Shown in pieces: positions 28,793 through 38,208 of a DNA stretch of 64,000 nucleotides (positions within the stretch are counted from its first letter, which is position 1; every line of letters begins with the position of its first letter). Source of the stretch: an uncultured Verrucomicrobiota bacterium (lineage in GTDB: Bacteria; Verrucomicrobiota; Verrucomicrobiia; Chthoniobacterales; JACTMZ01); contig CAJBKE010000052.1 of assembly GCA_903953565.1 (NCBI GenBank), positions 216,452 to 280,451 on the forward strand, written 5' to 3'. Position numbers and translations under genes: made by a program. The notes beneath the pieces are model-generated. The model was not told the origin of the DNA and made no database searches. It saw only the letters and a list, made by a program, of their open reading frames with translations.

Positions 28793-28942
28793 ATGCGCGG
28801 CGTGAAAAAACAGGATCTGCCATCCAAGCTATGCGTCGTTTGCGGGCGTCCGTTCGTGTGGCGAAAGAAGTGGGAGAAGGTCTGGGCCGACGTACGCTAT
28901 TGCAGTGAACGTTGCCGCCGCACGAGGCCGTCGGCCCGATGA
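28793..28942 (+). CDS. DUF2256 small zinc-ribbon-like protein
   Basis: The protein has 49 aa: [17 protein letters not shown] then WRKKWEKVW and YCSERCRR. The four cysteines (C-x2-C...C-x3-C) and the Trp-rich middle are the signature of DUF2256. Its stop overlaps the start of the photolyase gene (ATGA), and DUF2256 genes are commonly found beside cryptochrome/photolyase genes. Function unknown. Confidence 0.85.
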   Translation: MRGVKKQDLPSKLCVVCGRPFVWRKKWEKVWADVRYCSERCRRTRPSAR

Positions 28943-30501
28943 AAGATCCGGTGCAGCTTGTGTGGTTCAAGCGCGACCTGCGCGTGGAGGACCATCGTCC
29001 GCTGACTGAAGCCGCCCGGCGCGGACCGGTGGTTGCTCTGTATGTTTACGAGCCGGAGTTGCATGGCAGCGACGAATTGACTGCGGCACATTTGGTCTTT
29101 CTCGACGAATCCCTGCGCTCCTTGGAGCGTTCGCTCCACGAGTTGGGCGGCAGCCTCGTGCTGCGGCGTGGCCGGGTGGTCGAAGTGCTCCACGCGCTGA
29201 AGGGAGAGACATCGTTTGTGTCCCTCTGGTCCCACGAAGAAACCGGCAGCGACCGCACGTTCCGGCGTGATCGCGAAGTGGCGGCGTGGTGCCGCGAGCA
29301 AGGGATCCCTTGGCATGAGTTCCGCCAAGATGGTGTGGTCAGGCGTCTCGCTTCGCGCAACGGCTGGTCGCGGCACTGGGAGGAATTCATGCGTGAGCCG
29401 GTCGATCCGCCGCCCGAGTTGAATGCTGTCCCCGGCGTGCGCAGTGACGGTCTGCTCGCCGCGGCCGATCTTGGCATGCCGCCCACCGACAGACCCGAGG
29501 CGCAAAGAGGCGGGCAGGAAGAGGCGCACCGCACGCTGGCGTCGTTTCTCGCCACACGCGGGGTCAATTATCGTGCTGGGATGTCGAGTCCGGTCACGGG
29601 ATGGAACGCGTGCTCGCGGATCAGTCCGTATCTCGCCTTCGGTTGTATTTCTCTGCGCACGGTGGCCGGCCGACTGGCCGAGCGGCGCCATGAATTGCGA
29701 GCGGCGGCAGCAGTTGGCGCCCCGGTCGATCGTCGCTGGCTCGGATCACTGCAAAGCTTCGGGTCGCGATTGCGCTGGCATTGCCACTTCATGCAAAAGC
29801 TCGAGGACGAGCCTCGTATCGAGTTCGGCAACTTTGTGCGGGCCTACGACGGGCTGCGGGAGGAGTTCACGGCCAGCGGGGAGGCACGACGCCGATTCGA
29901 AGCGTGGAAGGAAGGACTCACCGGCTATCCGATGGTTGATGCGTGCATCCGTTGCGTGAAAGCCACCGGTTGGCTGAACTTCCGCATGCGCGCCATGCTG
30001 GCCAGTTTTTCCGCGTATCATCTCTGGCTCCACTGGCGGGAACCTGCGGTCTGGTTGGGCTCGCACTTTCTCGACTTCGAAGCGGGGATTCATTTCAGCC
30101 AGTTCCAAATGCAGAGCGGGACCAGCGGGATCAATACGGTGCGGATTTATTCCCCGGCCAAACAGGCGGTCGAGCAGGATCCGGACGGCGAATTCATTCG
30201 CCGCTGGGTGCCGGAGCTTCGCGCTGTTCCCGTGGCGTGGCTCTCCCGACCGGAGCAAATGCCCGCGGAAATGCAAAGTCGTTGCGGATGCCGCATCGGT
30301 GGCGACTACCCAGCGCCGATTGTCGAACATACCGTTGCCGTGAAAGAGGCCCGCGAGCGGATTGCGGCCGTGCGGCGAATGGGGGCAACCAAGGGCGAAG
30401 CCCGCAAGGTCTTCGTGCGGCACGGCAGCCGCAAACGCCCGGCCTCGCGCTCGGCCGCAGGCTCCCGCCAACCTGCCTTGCCCGGTCTGCTTGTCGACTG
30501 A
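28939..30501 (+). CDS. Cryptochrome/DNA photolyase family protein
   Basis: The protein has 520 aa, start at 28939 ([10 protein letters not shown]) inside the DUF2256 stop. The N-terminal antenna domain opens with [14 protein letters not shown]. The FAD-binding domain shows [49 protein letters not shown] and [15 protein letters not shown]. The C-terminus has the [17 protein letters not shown] tail of this subfamily and a basic end. It probably repairs UV photoproducts, or senses light. Part of a three-gene light-related group. Confidence 0.93.
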   Translation: MKDPVQLVWFKRDLRVEDHRPLTEAARRGPVVALYVYEPELHGSDELTAAHLVFLDESLRSLERSLHELGGSLVLRRGRVVEVLHALKGETSFVSLWSHEETGSDRTFRRDREVAAWCREQGIPWHEFRQDGVVRRLASRNGWSRHWEEFMREPVDPPPELNAVPGVRSDGLLAAADLGMPPTDRPEAQRGGQEEAHRTLASFLATRGVNYRAGMSSPVTGWNACSRISPYLAFGCISLRTVAGRLAERRHELRAAAAVGAPVDRRWLGSLQSFGSRLRWHCHFMQKLEDEPRIEFGNFVRAYDGLREEFTASGEARRRFEAWKEGLTGYPMVDACIRCVKATGWLNFRMRAMLASFSAYHLWLHWREPAVWLGSHFLDFEAGIHFSQFQMQSGTSGINTVRIYSPAKQAVEQDPDGEFIRRWVPELRAVPVAWLSRPEQMPAEMQSRCGCRIGGDYPAPIVEHTVAVKEARERIAAVRRMGATKGEARKVFVRHGSRKRPASRSAAGSRQPALPGLLVD

Positions 30502-30551
30502 GACTGGCCGCACTTTCCGGCAGCCTTGCGGCGAGGCAGAATCGTTAAGCA

Positions 30552-31703
30552 ATGGTGGACCTTTTTCCCTCGGACCGGCAGGGCGCCCTTCAGCGGCTTG
30601 ATGAATTCGTGCAAGCGGAAGCCATCGCTTACGCTCGCACCCGGAATTTTGTGGAAGTCGGTCATGCCAACGTTTCCCGGCTTTCGGCGGCGTTGCGGCA
30701 CCGCTTGATTTCCGAGGAGGAGGTGGTCACCGCTGTGCTCGCCGTGCACCGCTTTTCCGCGGTGGAGAAATTTGTCCAAGAGGTGGTCTGGCGCACTTAC
30801 TGGAAAGGATGGCTCGAGCAGCATCCCGGGGTGTGGGAGGACTACGTCCGCCAGTCTGCCGTTGCCATGACTGTGCCGCCGTCCGGCGGAGCGATGAGTC
30901 GCTTCACCGAGGAGTTGCGCACAACGGGCTACATGCACAACCACGCCCGCATGTGGTGGGCGGCGTGGTGGTGTCACCAGCAAGGTCTGCCTTGGGCGGC
31001 GGGTGCGCGTTTCTTCTTCGACCACCTGCTCGATGCCGATGCAGCGAGCAACACGCTCGGCTGGCGTTGGGTGGCCGGACTGCAAACGCCCGGCAAGGCC
31101 TATCTCGCGCGTCGCGACAACTTGGCGAAGTATTGGGAAGACCACGGATCGCTCGAGGACATCGACGACCACGTTCGTGCGCGGATTCCGGCCGAGACCG
31201 CCGACCGATCACGCACCTCCTTGTCGGAATATCCGGAAGCGCCGCCCGAGCTGGAAGGAAAAGTGGCCTTGGTCGGCCATGCCGACGATCTGTCGATCGA
31301 AACAACGCCGCTCGGCGCCGTGCGTCCGAGTTCCGTCGCCCTGATCGACCAACCCGGCGTGACCGACAGCGCGGTGAAGTGCGCTTGGCGATCGCGTGCC
31401 ATGGATGACGCGTCGGCGCGCTGGACGTCCCACTATGGAAAAGTTGTCTCCCGCTTGCCGTGTTGGGATGCTCTGGCTTCCTGGTTGTCGGAGAGCGGAT
31501 GCGATGCGCTCGTGCTTATGGCGCCGTTCGTTGGTCCGGATGCCGATGCGTGGCGCCCTGTCCGGCAGACCTTGCAAGACGCGGGAATCCGTGTGGTCGA
31601 ATGCCGTCGCGCCTGGGACCAACGCCTCTTTCCCGCAGCCCGTGCGGGATTCTTTCCTTTCTGGCACAAGGCCAAGCCGATTTTGTCGAAACGCCAACAA
31701 TGA
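30552..31703 (+). CDS. Photolyase-like FAD-binding domain protein, antenna-like domain at the C-terminus
   Basis: The protein has 383 aa. Residues ~60-235 match the photolyase FAD domain: AVEKFVQEVVWRTYWKGW, YMHNHARMWWAAWW, and ADAASNTLGWRWVAGLQTPG. No antenna domain precedes it. Instead residues ~255-383 look Rossmann-like, ending AGIRVVECRRAWDQRLFP and AGFFPFWHKAKP, which recalls the end of a normal antenna domain (VFTPFW). The order therefore appears circularly permuted. It lies 50 bp downstream of the photolyase gene. Repair activity is uncertain. Confidence 0.75.
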   Translation: MVDLFPSDRQGALQRLDEFVQAEAIAYARTRNFVEVGHANVSRLSAALRHRLISEEEVVTAVLAVHRFSAVEKFVQEVVWRTYWKGWLEQHPGVWEDYVRQSAVAMTVPPSGGAMSRFTEELRTTGYMHNHARMWWAAWWCHQQGLPWAAGARFFFDHLLDADAASNTLGWRWVAGLQTPGKAYLARRDNLAKYWEDHGSLEDIDDHVRARIPAETADRSRTSLSEYPEAPPELEGKVALVGHADDLSIETTPLGAVRPSSVALIDQPGVTDSAVKCAWRSRAMDDASARWTSHYGKVVSRLPCWDALASWLSESGCDALVLMAPFVGPDADAWRPVRQTLQDAGIRVVECRRAWDQRLFPAARAGFFPFWHKAKPILSKRQQ

Positions 31704-31836
31704 TACCAAGGACAGGCCATCTGTTCGGCCGATAGTTGAGTCGGTCGCGCAGGGGAGGTTGGTGGTTCACTGGTGGAAGTCGCGGCATTTTTGGTGAGCG
31801 GCGTTCCGGCCCGCAGAACGGGAACTTTACCCACCT

Positions 31837-32688
31837 ATGAGTGGCCTCTGCGCTGCCTATGCTTTGTGTGTGATCAAGGAACATGGTGGCGTGGGCGGGG
31901 GTGTCACAGTGTTGGGTGGCGAACGTCGGAGGACATCGGATCGACGCAAAGCGTTTCGTCGAGTGCATGATATTCCCCCGAGCGGAACTATCATGGTGAC
32001 GGTCGCGGGTGGCGAGTTGCCGGAGGACTCGGAGCTGCACGGCACCAAAGTGGAGGGATTCGAAATCGGGAAGTTTCCGGTGATGAAGGAGGAGTATGAT
32101 TGGATTCGCATTTGGGGAATGGGGAGGGGCTACTCCCTGGCTGTGGGCCTTGCGCCTGGGAACTCCCATCCCGTGACGCATGTGAGTTGGTATGACGCGG
32201 TAAAATGGTGCAATGCCAAGAGCGAGCACGAGCTGCTGGTTCCGGTCTACACAATCAACGGCCTGGTCCACCGCGCGGGCGAATATGGCCCCGACGGATC
32301 GAAGCTGGTCGCTAGAAACGAGCGGGCCAATGGCTACCGTCTTCCGACCGAGGCCGAATGGGAATGGGCGGCGCGTGGCGGTCCGTTCAGCCGCGGACAC
32401 AAATACAGCGGTAGCAACGAGGCGGATGAGGTGGGTTGGCACGGTGAGAATGCCCAAGGAAGAACTTGGCCGGTCGGATTGAAGGCGGCCAACGAATTGG
32501 GTGTTCACGACATGAGCGGCAACGTGTGGGAGTGGTGCTGGGATCTCGACGATTCGATGTCCGCCAACCGTCTGCGCGGCGGCAGTTGGAAGCACCAAGC
32601 AGCCGACGCTGCGGTGACTTATCGCGTGAGCCGCACTCCTGATAGTCGCTATAGCGCGATTGGTTTCCGTCTCGCCCGGAACGCCTGA
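31837..32688 (+). CDS. Formylglycine-generating-enzyme (SUMF1) family protein
   Basis: The protein has up to 283 aa. FGE-sulfatase domain motifs: SWYDAVKWCNAKSE, YRLPTEAEWEWAARGG, GNVWEWCWD, RLRGGSW and GFRLARN. The fold is used by sulfatase-activating enzymes but also by many proteins without that activity. The first ~50 residues are unlike the family; an ATG at 31993 (MVTVAGGELP) is an attractive alternative start. No sulfatase gene is in the window. It lies just upstream of the exopolysaccharide operon, in the same orientation. Confidence 0.85.
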   Translation: MSGLCAAYALCVIKEHGGVGGGVTVLGGERRRTSDRRKAFRRVHDIPPSGTIMVTVAGGELPEDSELHGTKVEGFEIGKFPVMKEEYDWIRIWGMGRGYSLAVGLAPGNSHPVTHVSWYDAVKWCNAKSEHELLVPVYTINGLVHRAGEYGPDGSKLVARNERANGYRLPTEAEWEWAARGGPFSRGHKYSGSNEADEVGWHGENAQGRTWPVGLKAANELGVHDMSGNVWEWCWDLDDSMSANRLRGGSWKHQAADAAVTYRVSRTPDSRYSAIGFRLARNA

Positions 32689-32803
32689 CACGATGCGGCA
32701 CGCGCCGCGCAGCACGGCGCTTGGTGGACGAGCCTATGGGGAGTTTTGCTACGCGGGATCTACCCCATAAACAACCAGGGGTGGATTGCTCATATTCGCG
32801 ATC

Positions 32804-35044
32804 GTGAAATCTCCGACTATCTTCCTCGCCGCCTTGTTCGCGGCCATCTCTGCCACCGGCGGCGTCAATGCCGCTACCGCCCCGACAGCAACATCCGGCA
32901 AGTTCTTCGTTCCGCTTTTGGCCGGCAAATCAACCCGCATGGAAGGCGTGCTGGCCTCCCGCGAGTTCGTCTTCCGTCTTCCCGAACACGTCCGCTACTT
33001 GCCGGGGTCGCAGTTCAAGCTCGTGTTCCGCGCATCGCCCCTGCTGCTGCCCGATGTTTCGACCATGACCATCACCCTGAATGACCAACCACTGACCAGC
33101 ATCCGTCCGGTCGCGAACGGCGAGATCCAGCCGGAGAAGCGAACCGCCGCGGTGACCCTCGAGAATGATGTTCTTCAACCCGGTTGGAACAAGCTCTCGA
33201 TCCGCTGTCTCCTCGTGACCACCGCCACTCCGTGCCGCGATGTCGATAATCCGGCGTCGTGGGTCGAACTGGATGGAGGCAGCGGTTTCGATGTGGCGTT
33301 CGCCGAGCAGGCGCTTTTTCCCGAGCTGCAAAGATTTCCCGATGCTCTCGGCGAACCGCAGTTGATGCGCTTGGGTTCGAAAAACGACGACCCCGCTGTG
33401 TCTGTCCTCGTGGCCGACCAAGGCGGCGATACCGAATGGAGAGGGGTGCTGGTTGCAGCGGCGCGGTTGGGTCAGTTGATTTACTTGGACGACGATGCGG
33501 TCCGCGTCGGTTCACTCAAGGAGTTTGCCGCCAAGGCGGCGCGTTCCAATGGCGTGATTGTGGCCAAACGTGAGGATCTCGCAGCGGCGGATCTTCCCGT
33601 GGAGTTCGGACTTCCCCTCCGAGGGCTGGCCAGCGGCGAAGGACTTCTCGGGGAGTTCATCACCGGCGAACCGGCGAAAGGTCAGCGTCGCTGGATCGTG
33701 ATCAGCGGGGCGGATGATGCGGGACTGGAGAAGGCGATTCTCGCCCTGGGCAGTGCGCCCGCCTTGCGCGACGCTTCGGCCAATCCTTGGATCATCAAAG
33801 AGGCACCGGTCGTCTCGCCGGTCACGGCAAAACTTGCCCTCCCGACAAAGGGGGCCGTGCCATTCGACTCGCTGCAGGGTGGAGGCATCATGCTGCGGGG
33901 ACTGTTTCGCAACGAGACATCGCGTTCATGGCCGCTTCCCCCGGGCTGGCAGACCGCCGCAGGCGGGCGGATCGCCCTCGATATCAGTCACGCCGAGAAT
34001 CTCGACAAGACGTCCGCTTTCGAGGTGGTGGTCAACGACCAGTCGATCGGTAGCATTGCCCTGACCGAGGCCAATGCCCAAAGGTCGCGGCGGGTCTTAC
34101 CCGTCCCGGTAGGACTACCGGGACGCGATCCTTCTTCCGTCGCCATCCGCTCCTACCTCGACATCGGCACGGTCGACTGCGCGCACCGCAATGAAGAGCG
34201 CGCGTGGGTGGATATTGCCGGCAGCTCGATGATCGATGTTCCCGCGGAACCGCTGGTCATCGACGATCTAAGCCGGCTCGGCCTGTTGGCTATGCGCGAT
34301 GCCTTCCTGCGGCGGGCCGTGCTTGTTTTTCCGGAAGAGGCGAGCAGCGAGCGCAATGACCTGATCGTCCGCTACGCACTGCATCTCGGCCGGCAACTGT
34401 CTTCCATGCCGGTCCTCTGGCCGCAGCTCGCGACCTACGGACCGGATCGTCCGGCCGCGGCCGAGATCGTTTCCGGTCGCTCCGGGTTGGTTTTCGGTTC
34501 AGCCAGGCAATGGGCCAGCGCTTTTCCGAAGGGCACACCGCTGGCTGTCGAAGCACGGGGCAACGATGGTCGCGAGTTGGATCTGCGCGGACGGACGGTG
34601 CCGATGGCGGAATTCGAGCGCGGTCTGGTCATGGCGCAGCTTCTGGCCTCGCCGTGGCAGAAGAGCGAGATCTTCGCCGTGGTCGGCGGGCTGACTGGCT
34701 ATGGCGGTGATGATGCTTTCCTCATGCTGACCGAGCCGGAGCTCGGCGCGCAACTCGCGGGCAATGTTTCCGCGCTCGATCCCGAGGGACGTGTGGTCAA
34801 CTATGACACGCGGCTGGGCGGTGGCGACGCGCTGGCCGATGTGCTGCGCGATACAATTCTTGGAAACCTGTCGGCCGAGGACCTTCGGGCCCGGCAAGAG
34901 GAGAAAGAGAACAGACTTGAAGGAGCCTCCGAATTCAATCGCGTGATGGTTGCCGGGTTCGGCGGTGCTCTGGCGGCGGTGTTCCTGGCAGAGCGTTTGC
35001 TCTCCCGCCGTCGCCGTATCAACCGCGAGAAGAACGGAAAATGA
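32804..35044 (+). CDS. BcsB-like exopolysaccharide synthesis subunit
   Basis: The protein has 746 aa from GTG 32804 (VKSPTIFLAALFAAISATGG), which gives a proper signal peptide; a TTG at 32786 is possible. The protein is periplasmic with a single C-terminal membrane helix followed by a basic tail (MVAGFGGALAAVFLAERLLSRRRR), as in BcsB. The repeated beta-sandwich/ferredoxin-like organisation is suggested by EFVFRLPEHVRYLPGSQFKL and LTVTLND-type strands (MTITLNDQPLTS) and the later FEVVVNDQSIGSI. BcsB guides nascent glycan across the periplasm. First of five overlapping genes. No BcsA is present; the synthase is the NfrB-like protein. Confidence 0.85.
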   Translation: MKSPTIFLAALFAAISATGGVNAATAPTATSGKFFVPLLAGKSTRMEGVLASREFVFRLPEHVRYLPGSQFKLVFRASPLLLPDVSTMTITLNDQPLTSIRPVANGEIQPEKRTAAVTLENDVLQPGWNKLSIRCLLVTTATPCRDVDNPASWVELDGGSGFDVAFAEQALFPELQRFPDALGEPQLMRLGSKNDDPAVSVLVADQGGDTEWRGVLVAAARLGQLIYLDDDAVRVGSLKEFAAKAARSNGVIVAKREDLAAADLPVEFGLPLRGLASGEGLLGEFITGEPAKGQRRWIVISGADDAGLEKAILALGSAPALRDASANPWIIKEAPVVSPVTAKLALPTKGAVPFDSLQGGGIMLRGLFRNETSRSWPLPPGWQTAAGGRIALDISHAENLDKTSAFEVVVNDQSIGSIALTEANAQRSRRVLPVPVGLPGRDPSSVAIRSYLDIGTVDCAHRNEERAWVDIAGSSMIDVPAEPLVIDDLSRLGLLAMRDAFLRRAVLVFPEEASSERNDLIVRYALHLGRQLSSMPVLWPQLATYGPDRPAAAEIVSGRSGLVFGSARQWASAFPKGTPLAVEARGNDGRELDLRGRTVPMAEFERGLVMAQLLASPWQKSEIFAVVGGLTGYGGDDAFLMLTEPELGAQLAGNVSALDPEGRVVNYDTRLGGGDALADVLRDTILGNLSAEDLRARQEEKENRLEGASEFNRVMVAGFGGALAAVFLAERLLSRRRRINREKNGK

Positions 35045-36498
35045 AGGCCCGTCACTTATTCCTTATTCCGGCGGTGTTGGCCTTGTCCCCGGTGTGCTCG
35101 GGGGCGCCGGATGTATTCGCCCGGCCGGTTCCGGCGGCCGGCGATGCGAGCTCGACCCTTGTCGTCTATGACACGCTGGCCAAACCTTTCTCCCTCGTTA
35201 ACGAGGTTGCTGTCATCTCGACCCTGCTTGGCCGTATCCAGACGCGGGTCGAGACGCGTCAGTCGGATGCGGTGACCGTTCGCGAGATCAACGCGGCAGA
35301 CTACGTGATCGTAGCGGGCGTTTCCGATGTGCCGCGCTTGGGCGAACCGCAGCGCCAAGCGCTGGCCGAGTCCGGAAAGCCGGTGGCTTATCTCGGATGG
35401 GCGTCGCAACTGGCCTTGCCGGGGCGGGGGCCGAAGCCGCGGGCGCAGTCCCTGTATGATGCCAGGGTCAAATACTCAGGACGCGATTGGACCATGAGTC
35501 TTGACCCCTTCGTGGTGGTCGGTGCGGTGCCGGCCAATCCTTTGGCCGAAATTATCTCGCCTGCCCCACGTCGCTACCTGGCGTGGCGCGACGGACCAAA
35601 GTTCGCCTTTGCCGCTCTTCCGGTTCCGGGTGCCAGCTCGCTGATTTTTTCCGACCTCCTGCTCGATTTCTACGCGGTGAAGCAAACTCCGCCGCCGGCT
35701 CTGATGTATTTGGTTCAAGACTTCCATCCGGGATCCGATGCCAATGCCTTCCGCCGGTTGGTGGATTACTTCGCCGCGCGCGGTGACCGCTTTGCTGTTT
35801 CCGTGCGTCTGAAATCTCCTCTTCCGGCCGGCACTGTTCCCATGCCGGATGGGCAATTTTTCGAGGTGCTCCGCTATGCGCAGACGCACGGAGGCCGCGT
35901 GGTGCTGCGTCCCGAGACATCGGACGTGCAGGTTCGGCCCCTCCTCGATGCGGGCGTGGTGCCTTTGGCCTGCGAATTGCCCGGCGGAGGCAATCGTCCG
36001 TCGCGACCCTTGCAAGGGATCAGCTTCGGCACAGCGCTCGGAAAGATCGAAGCGGCCGGGCCCAAAGGCAGCGCTCAAGCGGTCACCGCTTCGTCCGTCA
36101 TGGCCGGTGAGGACCACACGCTGGTCATTCCGCTGAATGTCGATCCGGGTGCGGCCTCGACCACCGAGCGTGGCATTGCCGCAGAGGTATCCGAACTGGC
36201 AAGTCTGCGCGGCACGATGGCCGGCGTTGTTGTTCCCGCGTGGTTCCCGTTCCAGAAAATGCGGGATACGGTCGATGAGGCGCGCCGGGCTGGTTTGCGC
36301 GGCACGGATTTGTCCGGAGCGCCGAACTGGATCAAAACCGACCAGGCCATCATCACGGGAAAAAATGTCCACCGTGCTTTCAGCGTGCCCGGCGGAAGTT
36401 CCGCTCAGCGCGTTTCTTTCGACGGCGCCTTTCAACGTGTTGGTCAAGGGAGAGGAGAGGCAGCAGTGGCCACGGCCATCCTGCTCCATCAAGAGTGA
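35041..36498 (+). CDS. Secreted DUF2334-like (polysaccharide deacetylase-related) protein
   Basis: The protein has 485 aa, start overlapping the BcsB-like stop (ATGA). The signal peptide ends ...SPVCSGA. The middle section LMYLVQDFHPGSDANAFRRL and DYFAARGDRFAVSVRL resembles DUF2334 proteins (expected pattern: ED followed by a short helix and a hydrophobic strand), but the first acidic pair is QD and the later active-site motifs are not clear. It may be a degenerate family member used as a structural or binding subunit. DUF2334 proteins occur beside GT2 and BcsB in Gram-positive exopolysaccharide operons (YdaL, Pss). Confidence 0.6.
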   Translation: MKARHLFLIPAVLALSPVCSGAPDVFARPVPAAGDASSTLVVYDTLAKPFSLVNEVAVISTLLGRIQTRVETRQSDAVTVREINAADYVIVAGVSDVPRLGEPQRQALAESGKPVAYLGWASQLALPGRGPKPRAQSLYDARVKYSGRDWTMSLDPFVVVGAVPANPLAEIISPAPRRYLAWRDGPKFAFAALPVPGASSLIFSDLLLDFYAVKQTPPPALMYLVQDFHPGSDANAFRRLVDYFAARGDRFAVSVRLKSPLPAGTVPMPDGQFFEVLRYAQTHGGRVVLRPETSDVQVRPLLDAGVVPLACELPGGGNRPSRPLQGISFGTALGKIEAAGPKGSAQAVTASSVMAGEDHTLVIPLNVDPGAASTTERGIAAEVSELASLRGTMAGVVVPAWFPFQKMRDTVDEARRAGLRGTDLSGAPNWIKTDQAIITGKNVHRAFSVPGGSSAQRVSFDGAFQRVGQGRGEAAVATAILLHQE

Positions 36499-38204
36499 TG
36501 AAAATCCAGACCTTAATTGTGGCGGTTATGGTGATCACCGCGGTGCAGGCGCAGGAGACGCCCATGCAGCAGGCTCAGCAAGCGCAAGCGGAGGGGCGCA
36601 AGGATGACGCGCTCAAATTGTTCCTCCAACATCTCGAGACACGACCCGGCGATGCGCCTGTCTCGCTCGAAGCAGCGGAGATCTCCGCGGCGAAGGGCAA
36701 TCACGAACAGGCGGCGATGATTCTCACGCGTGCCGTTGCTGCCAATCCCGGCGACGAACAACTCTCTTACCGGTTGGCCGCCCAAGAAGCCTTTGCCAAA
36801 AGAACCGCGGATGCGAAGTGGCGTTTTGGAGTTCTGGCGGCCTCTTCCGACCGTCAACTGGCTTCGATGGCGCAGGCCAGTCTGGCCGCGTTGGAGCAAA
36901 GCGAGCAAAAGGAGAAAGCAGCCAAAAGCGCGCCCGTCGCCCCCGGGCGGAGTCAGGCCGATGCCCGCCGACAGGCCGAGTTCCGTCAGCGGGAGCAAGT
37001 ATTGGCGCGGCAGCAGAAAGTTTACGATCTGGTCCGCGCGAAGGACGATGAGGCCGTCATCGCGGCGGTCGATGAGCTCTCCACGCGCGGAAACGCGACG
37101 CCCGCCCTCCGCATGGAGCAGGTTTACGCGCTGCAACGGGCAGGCCAGACGGAGAGAGCTTTGGAGATCATCGAATCACTGCCTGATGCTTCCTCGGGCG
37201 AGATGGCTCTCTTGCGGGGCACGCTCCTGCTCAAACTCGGACGAACCGGCGAGGCTTACGAAATTTTCCGCGCCGTGCGGGATGCATCGCCCGAGTCGCT
37301 CGAGGGCCGGCGTGCCGCCGCTCAAATCGCCGCCTTGCCGCCGGCGGCCAATCTGGAGCGACGGTTCTGGGGCGAGATGGATGTCTATGGAACCTATCTC
37401 GGTCGCTACGGCATCGGTGTGGCCGCCGGCCGCATCCGGCAAGGTGCGTATGTTCCCGGCGCACGTTGGATCGAACCCTTTGCGCAGGCCGACTTCAGTC
37501 TCGATTCCGCGTCGAATGTCGGCGACGGCATCACAACCATCTACAATGAAAATCTGGCCGGTTTTCACCTCGGTGTGCGCTTGCGGCCCTTTGCGTCACA
37601 GAGTTTCACCGTTTATTTCCTCGGCGGTTGGGTCAACAACCTCATCGACAACCCCAACTACCAACCGGGTTGGTTTGGAGAGATCATTGCCGGCGTCAAC
37701 GGCTACTGGGGATTCGGTCCGGGAACGGGATGGGATGGCATCAGCGAAACGCCTAACTTCGCCATGGGGGAACCGGCGCCGCCACGCACGCCGCCGCCGA
37801 ATGCGTGGATGCCAAACCGCTGGGCGCCGATGCGCGGGCGTTTTGACTGGTTCGTCGAGGGTGGCGGAGACTGGGCCTACTACTCGCGCTTGTCGGACTT
37901 CATCGCCTACTCACAGGCAAAGGGCGGTTGGCGCGTGCTGCAGTTCGGTCGCGCCGCGGCGGTCGATGTCTACGGGTTTGGCAATCTCGTTTTCGACGCC
38001 GTGGGTAACTACTATGACAACTTCGTCGAGGCGGGTCCGGGTCTGCGTGTCGTCACCGCCCCGGTGGGCGCGGCCACGGTGACGACCAGCCTGGAATACG
38101 CCTCGGGAGCGTATCTGGGGCGGAATTACAACAACACCCGCGGCAGCACGGGGGAGACTTACAGCGATATCCGTATCTCGGTTGCCATGAGTCTGCGCTG
38201 GTGA
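36495..38204 (+). CDS. NfrA-like outer membrane TPR/beta-barrel protein
   Basis: The protein has 569 aa; its start overlaps the preceding stop (ATGA). Signal peptide to ...AVQA; residues ~25-275 are alpha-helical TPR-like repeats (ALKLFLQHLETRPGDA, AAMILTRAVAANPGDE), with a charged break (QSEQKEKAAKSAP). Residues ~290-569 form amphipathic strands ending in ...SVAMSLRW, an aromatic-terminated outer membrane barrel. The combination matches NfrA/PgaA/BcsC-type exopolysaccharide export proteins, and the neighbour is NfrB-like. E. coli NfrA is ~990 aa, so this is a short version. The phage name does not imply a phage origin. Confidence 0.75.
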   Translation: MMKIQTLIVAVMVITAVQAQETPMQQAQQAQAEGRKDDALKLFLQHLETRPGDAPVSLEAAEISAAKGNHEQAAMILTRAVAANPGDEQLSYRLAAQEAFAKRTADAKWRFGVLAASSDRQLASMAQASLAALEQSEQKEKAAKSAPVAPGRSQADARRQAEFRQREQVLARQQKVYDLVRAKDDEAVIAAVDELSTRGNATPALRMEQVYALQRAGQTERALEIIESLPDASSGEMALLRGTLLLKLGRTGEAYEIFRAVRDASPESLEGRRAAAQIAALPPAANLERRFWGEMDVYGTYLGRYGIGVAAGRIRQGAYVPGARWIEPFAQADFSLDSASNVGDGITTIYNENLAGFHLGVRLRPFASQSFTVYFLGGWVNNLIDNPNYQPGWFGEIIAGVNGYWGFGPGTGWDGISETPNFAMGEPAPPRTPPPNAWMPNRWAPMRGRFDWFVEGGGDWAYYSRLSDFIAYSQAKGGWRVLQFGRAAAVDVYGFGNLVFDAVGNYYDNFVEAGPGLRVVTAPVGAATVTTSLEYASGAYLGRNYNNTRGSTGETYSDIRISVAMSLRW

Positions 38205-38208
38205 AGTT

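Noticed and set aside
31837..32688. Sulfatase maturation enzyme assignment
   Set aside because: Only the fold can be supported; no sulfatase gene is nearby and many fold members have other roles.
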